Positions 8,314 to 16,493 of a DNA stretch of 64,000 bases are shown here, one piece after another. Origin of the DNA: Cellulophaga baltica. GTDB lineage: Bacteria > Bacteroidota > Bacteroidia > Flavobacteriales > Flavobacteriaceae. The notes under the pieces are model-generated. The model made no database searches. It worked only from the letters and a program-made list of their open reading frames with translations, and was not told the DNA's origin. The position numbers and the translations under genes were made by a program. Within the stretch, counting starts at the first letter, position 1, and each line of letters starts with the position of its first letter. Location: NCBI RefSeq assembly GCF_018861125.1, contig NZ_JAHKQN010000019.1, forward strand, positions 158,849-222,848, written 5' to 3'.

Positions 8314-9585
8314 ATGTCAAAACTTTTTAAAACGCTTTGTATTGTTTCTTTCACTTTAAAATCTGTTATAGTTTTTGGACAAGTAAAAAAGATGTCTGAT
8401 TTTTATAAAGAAGGAGAAGATAAATCTATAACTATAAAAAGAGCTTTATTATCTAATTACGACTCTATAATTGTAGATAAGTCGTTATCGCCGTGGGAAG
8501 TAAGTCCAATAGTTATTGTTAAAGCATCTAATAAAGTTATTTTGTTTGAAAAAGGTGCTACAGTTCTAGCAAAAAATAATGCCTATCCTAAACTAGGAGA
8601 TGCTATGATTGAACTAAAGAATTGTAAAGATTTAAGTTTTATAGGTGATAGTACTGTTTTAAAAATGAATAAAGAAGAATATGTTGAAGGGGAATGGAGG
8701 CATGTTATTAGTTTAAGGGGAAGTGAGGATATTAGTTTTAAAAATATGATTCTCAGAGATTCTGGTGGTGACGGTATTTATATTGCAGGAAGTAAAGAAA
8801 AAAAATTTTCTGAAAACATTTATATTGATAACGTTAATAGTGTAAATAATAAAAGGCAAGGTATGTCCATAATTAGTGCGAAGAATGTTTTTGTTTCAAA
8901 CTCAAAATTTTCGGAAACTAAAGGAGCTTTACCTGAAGCAGGATTAGATATTGAACCTAATACTTCGGAAGACTTGGTTGTTAATATTAATTTTGAAAAT
9001 TGCGAGTTTTACAATAATTACCATGCTGGAGTTAAATTAGCATTAGGGAAATTAAATGCTGAATCAACAAAAATTGCTGTTTTATTTACAAATTGTTTAA
9101 TTGAAAATAATCACAATGAAAGTAATAGGTATGCTCCTGCAGAATTGGTTTTTGGGGCAGATAAAGATAGCCCTGTAAAAGGAAATGTTTTATTTGAAGA
9201 TTGTTTAGTGAAAAACTCGCAATGGCCATTAATTTATAGTCGTAAAACTTCTAATGCTTATTCTGTTCATTTTAAAAATTGCTTTGTTGAAAATGTTGCG
9301 CAAAAAAAAGACATGCCAATAATAAGTTTTGAAGTTCCTGATTATAAAAATAAAACCAATTTTTTAGGTGGATATAAGTTTGAAGATTTGACTATAAAAA
9401 CAAAAATGAATTCTCCAATTATTCAAATAAGAGGGTCTAAGTTAGGTACCTTAAAAGGGGTTGATAATCTTGTCGGAAATATTATACTTTTAAGCGAAAA
9501 AAATAATAAGTTGTATAATTATATTAACTATAGTTCGTTTTTAAATGAGAATGTAAATATTGACATTATTAGAAGAATTAATTAG
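8314..9585 (+). CDS. Secreted right-handed parallel beta-helix protein (paralogue 1 of 3)
   Basis: A 423-residue protein with a signal peptide (MSKLFKTLCIVSF... ending near FGQ, residues 21-23), no lipobox cysteine and no C-terminal sorting domain, so it is predicted to be periplasmic or released. The body shows parallel beta-helix repeats (ISFKNM, YIDNVNSVNN, VFVSNSKF). Two acidic loop motifs stand out: DSGGDGIYI around D149/D153 and EAGLDIEPN around D212/E214. These are possible sugar-binding or catalytic acids of a pectate-lyase-like fold. It is clearly paralogous to the two following beta-helix genes. Its position between a polysaccharide assembly operon and the uronic-acid precursor genes suggests it acts on the exported polymer as lyase, epimerase or binder; this is inference. 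Confidence 0.8.
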   Translation: MSKLFKTLCIVSFTLKSVIVFGQVKKMSDFYKEGEDKSITIKRALLSNYDSIIVDKSLSPWEVSPIVIVKASNKVILFEKGATVLAKNNAYPKLGDAMIELKNCKDLSFIGDSTVLKMNKEEYVEGEWRHVISLRGSEDISFKNMILRDSGGDGIYIAGSKEKKFSENIYIDNVNSVNNKRQGMSIISAKNVFVSNSKFSETKGALPEAGLDIEPNTSEDLVVNINFENCEFYNNYHAGVKLALGKLNAESTKIAVLFTNCLIENNHNESNRYAPAELVFGADKDSPVKGNVLFEDCLVKNSQWPLIYSRKTSNAYSVHFKNCFVENVAQKKDMPIISFEVPDYKNKTNFLGGYKFEDLTIKTKMNSPIIQIRGSKLGTLKGVDNLVGNIILLSEKNNKLYNYINYSSFLNENVNIDIIRRIN

Positions 9586-9766
9586 AAATTATAGTTTTTT
9601 TCGTGTTAATTTTAACTCATTTGATTTTTTACATTGCAGTTCATCGAAAAAACTTAAAGTTGTGTATTGTTTTTATTTATTCTCACGTTATTGTTATCGA
9701 TAAACGACAGATAATAACGATGAAAGGTATTGTCCCCATTTAATATCTTTTAAAATATACCTACTT

Positions 9767-11158
9767 ATGAAATTTAGTTGCATAAAGATAATATGTCTAT
9801 TTCTTATACTATCATCATGTTCTTCGGATGATTTATATCAATCTTTAATATTAGAAGAAGTCGAAGCAGTTGATGATGTAACTGACGTAGATGAAGAGAC
9901 TGAAGAAGATCTTGAAGAAGTCATCGATATTGATTCAAAATCTACAGTTAGTTACCCAACAGATGGTATTAAAGTTTCAACATTTGGTTTTTCTGCTGAT
10001 GATTCTACTGAAGCTTTTTTAGAAGCGGTTAATTCTGATTATGAAACCCTAATTATAGATAAACAAGATTCTGATTGGGTTTTACAACCTACCACTTTAG
10101 TTGATGTAAGTAATAAAAGAATTTATATAGAAGATGGAGTTGTTGTTAAGGCAAAAGAAAATTCGTTTACAGATTTGAGTGATGTTCTTTTGCAATTAAA
10201 AAATTGTTCAGACATCACTATTGATGGTTATGGAGCAACTTTTCAAATGAATAAAGATGAATATGATGAAGGAGAGTGGAGACATACGCTTTCAATTAAA
10301 GGGTCTGAAAATATCACTATTAGAGGTCTTGAATTAAATGATAGTGGGGGAGATGGTATATACATAGGACCAGGAACAGATACAGGTAGTTATTCTGAGA
10401 ATATTCTTGTTGAAGATGTTACATGTACAAACCATAAAAGGCAGGGTATGTCGATTATTAGTGCTCAAGACGTTTGGGTGAAAAATAGCGTGTTTACTGA
10501 AACAAATGGAATTTTGCCAGAAGCAGGTTTAGATATTGAACCTAATAATTCAGAAGAAAGGTTGGTAAATATAAATTTTGAAAATTGTTCTTTTACTAAT
10601 AATAATCATGCAGGTATTGTTTTGTCTTTAGGGCAAATGACAGAAAGCTCACTGCCTATTTCAATTAATTTTGAAAGTTGTGATACAAGTTATAATGCTT
10701 CAGAAGATAATGCCTATGTTGAGAGTGAAATTATTTTGACAGCTAGTAATGATAGTCCAGTAGGAGGAGAGGTTTATTTTAAAAACTTAACAGTAGACGG
10801 TAGTGATTGGTGCGCTGTTTATAGTAGAAAAAGAGCTGATGCATTTTATGCTACTTTTGAAGATTGTACTTTTAAAAATGTAAGTCAGGCTGGAACAAAA
10901 TCTCCTATTTATTTAGAAACAGGAAGTTATTTTGATATAACAGAATCTCTTGGTGGATTTACTTTTGAAAACACTTATATTGAATACGATACTGATTTGC
11001 CATTTATGTGGATTAACGGCGCTGCATCTTTAACTTCTGTACAAGATATTACAGGTACTTTTACTGTTGATGAGCCTAATAATTATCCCGTAAATTATGT
11101 TAATTACGATTCTTTACTAAATATAAATGTCAGTATTGATGTTGATTATTTAGATTAA
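9767..11158 (+). CDS. Beta-helix lipoprotein, probably surface exposed (paralogue 2 of 3)
   Basis: A 463-residue lipoprotein: the signal peptide ends in LILSSC with the lipidated Cys at residue 18. The next residues SSDD resemble the flavobacterial lipoprotein surface-export signal (Ser followed by acidic residues). A highly acidic linker (about residues 29-56) leads into the same parallel beta-helix fold as paralogue 1. SDWVLQPTTLVDVSNK, DSGGDGIYI (D196) and EAGLDIEPN (D256, E258) are shared nearly word for word. The spacing of 181 bases from paralogue 1 and the same orientation suggest tandem duplication with a change of anchoring. Catalytic activity is unproven; a role on the cell-surface polysaccharide is inferred from context. 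Confidence 0.82.
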   Translation: MKFSCIKIICLFLILSSCSSDDLYQSLILEEVEAVDDVTDVDEETEEDLEEVIDIDSKSTVSYPTDGIKVSTFGFSADDSTEAFLEAVNSDYETLIIDKQDSDWVLQPTTLVDVSNKRIYIEDGVVVKAKENSFTDLSDVLLQLKNCSDITIDGYGATFQMNKDEYDEGEWRHTLSIKGSENITIRGLELNDSGGDGIYIGPGTDTGSYSENILVEDVTCTNHKRQGMSIISAQDVWVKNSVFTETNGILPEAGLDIEPNNSEERLVNINFENCSFTNNNHAGIVLSLGQMTESSLPISINFESCDTSYNASEDNAYVESEIILTASNDSPVGGEVYFKNLTVDGSDWCAVYSRKRADAFYATFEDCTFKNVSQAGTKSPIYLETGSYFDITESLGGFTFENTYIEYDTDLPFMWINGAASLTSVQDITGTFTVDEPNNYPVNYVNYDSLLNINVSIDVDYLD

Positions 11159-11339
11159 AAAAAAACTTCTGTGTTATTTAAGACTATTTATTTTAAGTTA
11201 TATTGGATTCTTGAAAGAAGACCTCGTTTTATTAGATTTTAAGTTGAGAGGCGAAGAGCATACGATACCGTTCTGAAATATAATTTGATTAATATTTAAT
11301 ATGCTAATAAATATTAGGTTCGTAGAGTTATATTATAGA

Positions 11340-11378
11340 GAAAAGCTCTGTATTTAAATTTTTAATACAGAGCTTTTC
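11340..11378. terminator. Bidirectional terminator between convergent beta-helix genes
   Basis: A perfect 15-bp stem (GAAAAGCTCTGTATT pairing with AATACAGAGCTTTTC) with a 9-base loop. It has A-runs on the left and T-runs on the right, so it can serve both the plus-strand gene ending at 11158 and the minus-strand gene ending at 11403. Confidence 0.85.
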
Positions 11379-11402
11379 AAGTTTTGTTTATTAAATTAAT
11401 TA

Positions 11403-13283
11403 CTACATCTTAATAAACTTTACACTTTCATTAATATTTGTTCCAACAGCATTAATTATATAGACTCCAGAATCTAAATATTGAAAGTCTAATTCTATAT
11501 TACCATTATTTGCATTGTATAAATCTACATTTGTGGTTTTGATTAAAGTACCATTAGTGTTGTAGACATATAATTTAAATGCACTTTTATGTTCAAGTTC
11601 GAAATATAGTGTAGAAAAATCATAAGTAGGATTTTTACTTAAGTAAAGACTATTTACATAGTCATTATTAATAGTTTCGTTTTCTGGAGACCATAACGTA
11701 TATCCTATAAGATTATTTATATCATATGTTAATGCTGTGCTATTTAAAGAACCGCCTTCACAATCTTCAATAGTAGCAATAAAAACCTCATTTGATGTTG
11801 CTTTTACAGAAAAGCCTGGTTCTAAAATTACTTTACCTTCTGATGCATATTTTACAATTCCGCTTGTATGATCAACAGTATTAGATGCCTCGGTTAAAGT
11901 TAAAGAATAAACACTTGTTGCGCTATCTTCATCAGATACGATATTTATTTCATCTGTACATTTATCATTATTTTCATCCTCATCGTCTTCATCAATTGGT
12001 AGTTCTGATACAATTTTATAAGACAGAGAAACATTTATAAATTTATTTATCTTTCCGTAGTAAATTGCATCATCATTTTTTAAATTATCATTTGCTATTG
12101 TAAAATCACCACTAATATTTTCTAATCCTTCTGTACTATACGCTCCTGAAAATTTAATAAATGGCTCAGAGTTATCATATGATAATTCTGTATTATTAAA
12201 TGCTGTGTTTCCAAATGAGGGAGCGACAGCGTAATAATCAGTTGTTTGAAGTAAAAAAGGTGGCTCGTCTACTTCAGAACAAACATCTCTAAAAGTACAA
12301 TCATTAAATGTTGTCATAAAAGCATCACTAGGTATTCTTGAATTTAATACTTTCTGTGTAGAGTTTTCAACAACCAAATTGTTAAATGTAATATTTCCAT
12401 CCACAGGATTTAATGATGATGTACCTACACTTAACTTAATTTCACCAGCAGATTTTGAATTGTTATAAGAATTATTACTTAATGTACAATCATTAAATGT
12501 TATTGAAATGTCTTCAGAACTACTAGATAGGTTCCAAGTACTTATTTGAATACCATAATAATAGTTATCATAAAATATTGAGTTTTCAATAACAATATTT
12601 TTTAGCTTGTTCGAAGAATTATTAGGTTCAAAATTTATTCCACATCCTAAAATATTACTTTTAGTTCCAGATATAGAACAATTATCAATTGTAATATTTG
12701 TGCCTCCAATAATTGATATTCCGTCTCTAGATTGATTCGTAATAGTTAAATCTTCAAGTGTAATTCCATTAGTATCTCCATTCGTATCACCAATATATAC
12801 GCCGTCACCACCACTTTCATCTATTGTCAAACCTTTAACAGAAATATTTGTACCATTAGTAATATTTAGACTGTTTCTCCATTGTCCATCAGGATCATAG
12901 GATTGATATTCATCTCTATCCATTTTAAAAGTGGCACCATAACCTATTATCTCAACATTTTCTGGACTTACAAGTTGAAATAGTTGAGCATTACTAGAAT
13001 TATAATAACCTGATTTTGCTTTTAAAACTACACCGCTTTCAAAGATGATAACTTTGTTGCTAACGTAATTAACTCGTATAGGGCTAACAATCCAATCGGT
13101 AGATTGTTTATCAATTATTATGGTGTCATATGATGATTGTAATGCACTTATTATAACTTCAGAGTTGTCCGAACTGTTGAACCCGTAACGTGAAGCATCA
13201 ATTTCAGTGGCACAAAGTGTTGTGATATTGAGTAATATTAATAAAAATACCCATATATTTTTATTATAATTTATTTTAATCAT
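11403..13283 (-). CDS. T9SS-exported beta-helix protein (paralogue 3 of 3)
   Basis: A 626-residue secreted protein. A signal peptide (residues 1-25) is followed by a beta-helix domain homologous to the two preceding genes (TDWIVSPIRVNYVSNK, ESGGDGVYIG with D160). The acidic motif of the others is altered to GCGINFEPN, so N217 replaces the aspartate. Around residues 440-510 is a 3-coathanger-stack-like segment (VILEPGFSVKATSNEVFIA). The last 75 or so residues (FKLYVYNTNGTLIKT ... LDSGVYIINAVG ... ESVKFIKM) are a type A T9SS sorting domain. It should be exported through the type IX system and anchored or released. It lies 19 bases downstream of the coiled-coil protein gene, so the two are likely co-transcribed. 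Confidence 0.87.
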   Translation of the reverse strand: MIKINYNKNIWVFLLILLNITTLCATEIDASRYGFNSSDNSEVIISALQSSYDTIIIDKQSTDWIVSPIRVNYVSNKVIIFESGVVLKAKSGYYNSSNAQLFQLVSPENVEIIGYGATFKMDRDEYQSYDPDGQWRNSLNITNGTNISVKGLTIDESGGDGVYIGDTNGDTNGITLEDLTITNQSRDGISIIGGTNITIDNCSISGTKSNILGCGINFEPNNSSNKLKNIVIENSIFYDNYYYGIQISTWNLSSSSEDISITFNDCTLSNNSYNNSKSAGEIKLSVGTSSLNPVDGNITFNNLVVENSTQKVLNSRIPSDAFMTTFNDCTFRDVCSEVDEPPFLLQTTDYYAVAPSFGNTAFNNTELSYDNSEPFIKFSGAYSTEGLENISGDFTIANDNLKNDDAIYYGKINKFINVSLSYKIVSELPIDEDDEDENNDKCTDEINIVSDEDSATSVYSLTLTEASNTVDHTSGIVKYASEGKVILEPGFSVKATSNEVFIATIEDCEGGSLNSTALTYDINNLIGYTLWSPENETINNDYVNSLYLSKNPTYDFSTLYFELEHKSAFKLYVYNTNGTLIKTTNVDLYNANNGNIELDFQYLDSGVYIINAVGTNINESVKFIKM

Positions 13284-13302
13284 AAAGTGGGGATTTATAT
13301 TG

Positions 13303-13938
13303 TTAGTTTTTAGAATTTGCTTCTAATGATTCAATTTTTTTGTTTAAATCAATAATGTAAAGTGTAAGCTCTTCTATTTTTTGTAACAATTTAGCATCCA
13401 TTTCTCCTAAGGGAATACCGTCAGTACCAATTTCTTTAGCGCTAGGTATATCTTTTAAATGACCATATTCATTAATATGTGTTTCTACATCTTTTAACGT
13501 AGGTAATTGGTAGTCATTTTCAAATACAAAGTCAGACCAACCACTACCTTCTACAATTACTTCTCGAGAACCAATTGAACCTTCAACAGCAAGAGTGTGG
13601 TTGCCAGTTTCATCTGTTCCAATTCCAACTTTTCCATCATCATTAATGGTCATCCTATCAATTGCACCTCCCTTAGTTGTTGAAGTTTTAAATATTATTT
13701 TTGCGCCAGAAGAATTATTGTTTTCAATAGCAATTTCACCTCTAGTATAGCTATCATTTGAAACACCTAATCTTATGTTTCTTTCGTAGTAATTTTCAGA
13801 TACGAGATAAACACCATGGGTTTTCTCTGAAACGTTGCCTTCAGTGCCTAATGTCGATTCTATTTGAGGTGTAATTTGGCTAAACCCACTTAATGCAGAA
13901 AAAGTAAGAAAAATAGTTGTTAGTGTAGTAATTTTCAT
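13303..13938 (-). CDS. Secreted tail-fibre-like repeat protein with C-terminal coiled coil
   Basis: Start chosen at 13938 (MKITTLTTIFLTF), because the 18 codons further upstream would put a charged stretch before a good signal peptide ending at GFSQ. The 211-residue product has a beta-rich middle with MTINDDGKVGIGT, a motif common in tail-fibre-type and T9SS-associated proteins of Bacteroidota. It then has the familiar C-terminal block LPTLKDVETHINEYGHLKDIPS followed by a short coiled coil (LLQKIEELTLYIIDLNKKI). Such proteins are abundant in this phylum and are not evidence of prophage. It precedes the T9SS beta-helix gene in one transcript, so it may act as a surface partner or stalk. Function is unknown. 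Confidence 0.72.
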   Translation of the reverse strand: MKITTLTTIFLTFSALSGFSQITPQIESTLGTEGNVSEKTHGVYLVSENYYERNIRLGVSNDSYTRGEIAIENNNSSGAKIIFKTSTTKGGAIDRMTINDDGKVGIGTDETGNHTLAVEGSIGSREVIVEGSGWSDFVFENDYQLPTLKDVETHINEYGHLKDIPSAKEIGTDGIPLGEMDAKLLQKIEELTLYIIDLNKKIESLEANSKN

Positions 13939-14052
13939 TTCATCTAATTTATTGTTCGTTTCGTCGATTTTTATAATTGCGAAAATATACAATGTTTATA
14001 TGTTTAATACTTTTTTTTTGTTATAAATTTTCAATTTTATACAATAGTTATT

Positions 14053-14089
14053 AAAAAAAAAAGCCTCTAAATTTACATTTAGAGGCTTT
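14053..14089 (-). terminator. Rho-independent terminator after ugd
   Basis: A 13-bp perfect stem (AAAGCCTCTAAAT / ATTTAGAGGCTTT) with a 4-base loop. On the minus strand it is followed by a long T-run (the A-run at 14053-14062), 20 bases after the stop of the UDP-glucose dehydrogenase gene. Confidence 0.88.
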
Positions 14090-14108
14090 CTATTTTTGTT
14101 TTATTTAA

Positions 14109-15437
14109 TTATGATTTTCCAATTTGAAAATATTCAAATCCTTTACTAATTAATAATTCTTCATTATATTGATTTCTACCATCAAATATGATTGAATTTT
14201 TCATTTGAGATTTTAACTCTTCAAAATCAGGTGATCTAAATTCTTTCCATTCTGTTAATAAAACCATTGCATCAGCGTCTTTTAAGGTTTCATATTTAGA
14301 ATTGTAATAAGTTACATTAGGTACATCTTTTAAGTAAAAATGTTGAGCTTCATCCATTGCTTTTGGATCATATGCATGAACTTCTGCACCATGTTCAACT
14401 AGCTTTTTAATAATATAGATAGCAGGTGCTTCTCTCATATCATCAGTTTCAGGCTTAAATGCTAATCCCCAAACTGCAATTTTTTTACCTTTTAAGTCAT
14501 TTCCAAATTTGCTCAAAATTTTATTTGCAATAACAAGTTTTTGTTTGTCATTAACATCTTCTACAGCACCAATCAGTTGAGCATTGTAACCATTTTCTTG
14601 TGCTGTTTTTTTAAGAGCTTTAACATCTTTAGGGAAGCAAGAACCACCGTAACCACTACCAGGGTATATAAAGCTATATCCGATTCTACTATCAGAACCT
14701 ATACCGATTCTTACTTTATTTACGTCTGCACCAACAAGTTCACAAATATTTGCAATTTCATTCATAAATGAAATTTTAGTAGCAAGCATAGCATTTGCTA
14801 CATATTTTGTCATTTCTGCAGATCTTACGTCCATTGTTATAAGTCTATTGCTAGTACTTCTAAAAAATGGAGTATAAAGATTTGTCATTTTTTTAGAGGC
14901 TTCTTCGTTGTCAGAACCAACAACTACTCTGTCAGGCTTCATAAAGTCATTAATAGCATCTCCTTCTTTTAAAAATTCAGGATTTGACACAACATGAAAT
15001 TCAATAGAAACATTACGCTTTTCAAGTTCTTTTTCAATAGTTGCTTTAACTTTGTCAGCTGTTCCGACCGGTACTGTAGATTTATCAACAACAACAAGTG
15101 GCGTTGTCATATTTTCTCCAATTTCTTTAGCAACCTGCAAAACATATTTTAAATCTGCAGAACCATCATCACCCATTGGAGTTCCAACAGCTATAAAAGC
15201 GATATCACACTTATCTAAATTTTCAGAAAGTTTAGTGCTGAAACTTAATGTTTTATTTGATACATTTCTTTTAACCATAGCTTCTAAGCCCGGTTCGTAA
15301 ATTGGAATAATTCCCTGATCTAAATTGTCAATTTTGTTTTTGTCAACATCAATACAAGTTACATTGTTTCCCATTTCAGCAAAACAAGTACCACTTACCA
15401 ATCCAACGTATCCTGTTCCTATTACAGTTAAATTCAT
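14109..15437 (-). CDS. ugd: UDP-glucose 6-dehydrogenase
   Basis: Oxidises UDP-glucose to UDP-glucuronate with two NAD+ in the cytoplasm. The 442-residue length is standard. The N-terminal Rossmann motif GTGYVGLVSG (7-16), the central STVPVGT and the catalytic SGYGGSCFPKD segment with C267 are all intact, as is the C-terminal WGLAFKPETDDMREAP. It is the last gene of a minus-strand precursor operon, 22 bases after the UDP-glucuronate 4-epimerase gene, and is followed by a strong terminator. Together the two enzymes supply UDP-GlcA and UDP-GalA for the surface polysaccharide. Confidence 0.95.
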   Translation of the reverse strand: MNLTVIGTGYVGLVSGTCFAEMGNNVTCIDVDKNKIDNLDQGIIPIYEPGLEAMVKRNVSNKTLSFSTKLSENLDKCDIAFIAVGTPMGDDGSADLKYVLQVAKEIGENMTTPLVVVDKSTVPVGTADKVKATIEKELEKRNVSIEFHVVSNPEFLKEGDAINDFMKPDRVVVGSDNEEASKKMTNLYTPFFRSTSNRLITMDVRSAEMTKYVANAMLATKISFMNEIANICELVGADVNKVRIGIGSDSRIGYSFIYPGSGYGGSCFPKDVKALKKTAQENGYNAQLIGAVEDVNDKQKLVIANKILSKFGNDLKGKKIAVWGLAFKPETDDMREAPAIYIIKKLVEHGAEVHAYDPKAMDEAQHFYLKDVPNVTYYNSKYETLKDADAMVLLTEWKEFRSPDFEELKSQMKNSIIFDGRNQYNEELLISKGFEYFQIGKS

Positions 15438-15459
15438 TTTTTAATTATTTAAAGGGTAT

Positions 15460-16473
15460 TTATTTATTATAATATTTTTTGTACCAAGTTATAAAATTTT
15501 TGACTCCTTCATTTATTGGAGTATTTGGACTATAATTATAATCTTTTATAAGACTATCAACGTTAGCCCATGTTTTTTCAACATCACCGGCTTGCATTGG
15601 CATTAACGTTTTTTTAGCCGTAATATTTAGATTTTCTTCTATTGACTTAATAAAATCTAGCAATTTAACGGAATTATTATTACCAATATTATAAACTCTA
15701 TATAAATCTTTTCTTTCTTCTAAATTTTTATTAATTATTCTAACAATACCTTCGGTTATATCATCAATGTAGGTGAAATCTCTTTCCATATTACCTTCAT
15801 TGAAAACCTTAATAGGTTTGTTGTTAAGCATTGCATCCGTAAAAAGAAACATGGCCATGTCTGGTCTTCCCCATGGTCCGTAAACAGTAAAGAACCTCAA
15901 TCCAGTTGTAGGAAATTTATATAAATGACTATACGTATGAGCCATTAATTCATTGCTTTTTTTCGTGGCTGCATATAAACTAGCAGGAGTGTCGACATTA
16001 TCAGAGGTGCTAAAAGGTATTTTCGAATTTAAACCATAAACACTTGAGCTACTAGCGTAAAGTAGATGTTTAACATCGTTATTTCTACAACCTTCCAATA
16101 TATTTAAAAACCCAGTTACATTGCTATCAATGTAAGCTTCTGGGTTTTCTAAGCTATATCTAACACCAGCCTGTGCAGCTAAATTACAAACAATATCAAA
16201 TTTTTCTTTTTTGAAAAACAAAGGTACATTGTCTCTATCTTCTAAGTTTAATCTTATAAATTCAAATGATGATGTACTACTTTTTGCCTTTTTGTTATAT
16301 AATTCAGCATCTTCTTTTGCTACACCTAATTCTTTTAGTCTATCAAATTTAAGGTTAACATCATAATAATCATTAATATTATCTAACCCTATTACTTTGT
16401 TTCCTTGTTCTATAAGCTTTTTAGATACGTAAAAACCAATAAATCCAGCTGCGCCAGTAATTAATATTTTCAT
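15460..16473 (-). CDS. UDP-glucuronate 4-epimerase (CapI/LspL-like)
   Basis: Short-chain dehydrogenase/reductase of the NAD-dependent epimerase family, 337 residues. It has GAAGFIG at 7-13, a Ser-rich SSSSVYG segment, the YAATKK catalytic Tyr-x3-Lys pair, and the GLRFFTVYGPWGRPDMA signature specific to UDP-glucuronate 4-epimerases. It should interconvert UDP-GlcA and UDP-GalA. The neighbouring ugd supplies its substrate, and spacing is 20-22 bases on both sides, so a three-gene operon is likely. UDP-glucose 4-epimerase is less likely because of the GPWGRPDMA segment. Confidence 0.9.
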   Translation of the reverse strand: MKILITGAAGFIGFYVSKKLIEQGNKVIGLDNINDYYDVNLKFDRLKELGVAKEDAELYNKKAKSSTSSFEFIRLNLEDRDNVPLFFKKEKFDIVCNLAAQAGVRYSLENPEAYIDSNVTGFLNILEGCRNNDVKHLLYASSSSVYGLNSKIPFSTSDNVDTPASLYAATKKSNELMAHTYSHLYKFPTTGLRFFTVYGPWGRPDMAMFLFTDAMLNNKPIKVFNEGNMERDFTYIDDITEGIVRIINKNLEERKDLYRVYNIGNNNSVKLLDFIKSIEENLNITAKKTLMPMQAGDVEKTWANVDSLIKDYNYSPNTPINEGVKNFITWYKKYYNK

Positions 16474-16493
16474 TTATTTTTTCTTAAAATTAA

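Noticed and set aside
9684-9722. Imperfect hairpin upstream of the second beta-helix gene
   Set aside because: Arms are short and bulged (CGTTAT with ATAACG), so it is not distinguishable from chance in AT-rich DNA.
13303-13938. Prophage tail-fibre gene
   Set aside because: It has a signal peptide and the common Bacteroidota C-terminal block, and no other phage gene is nearby.
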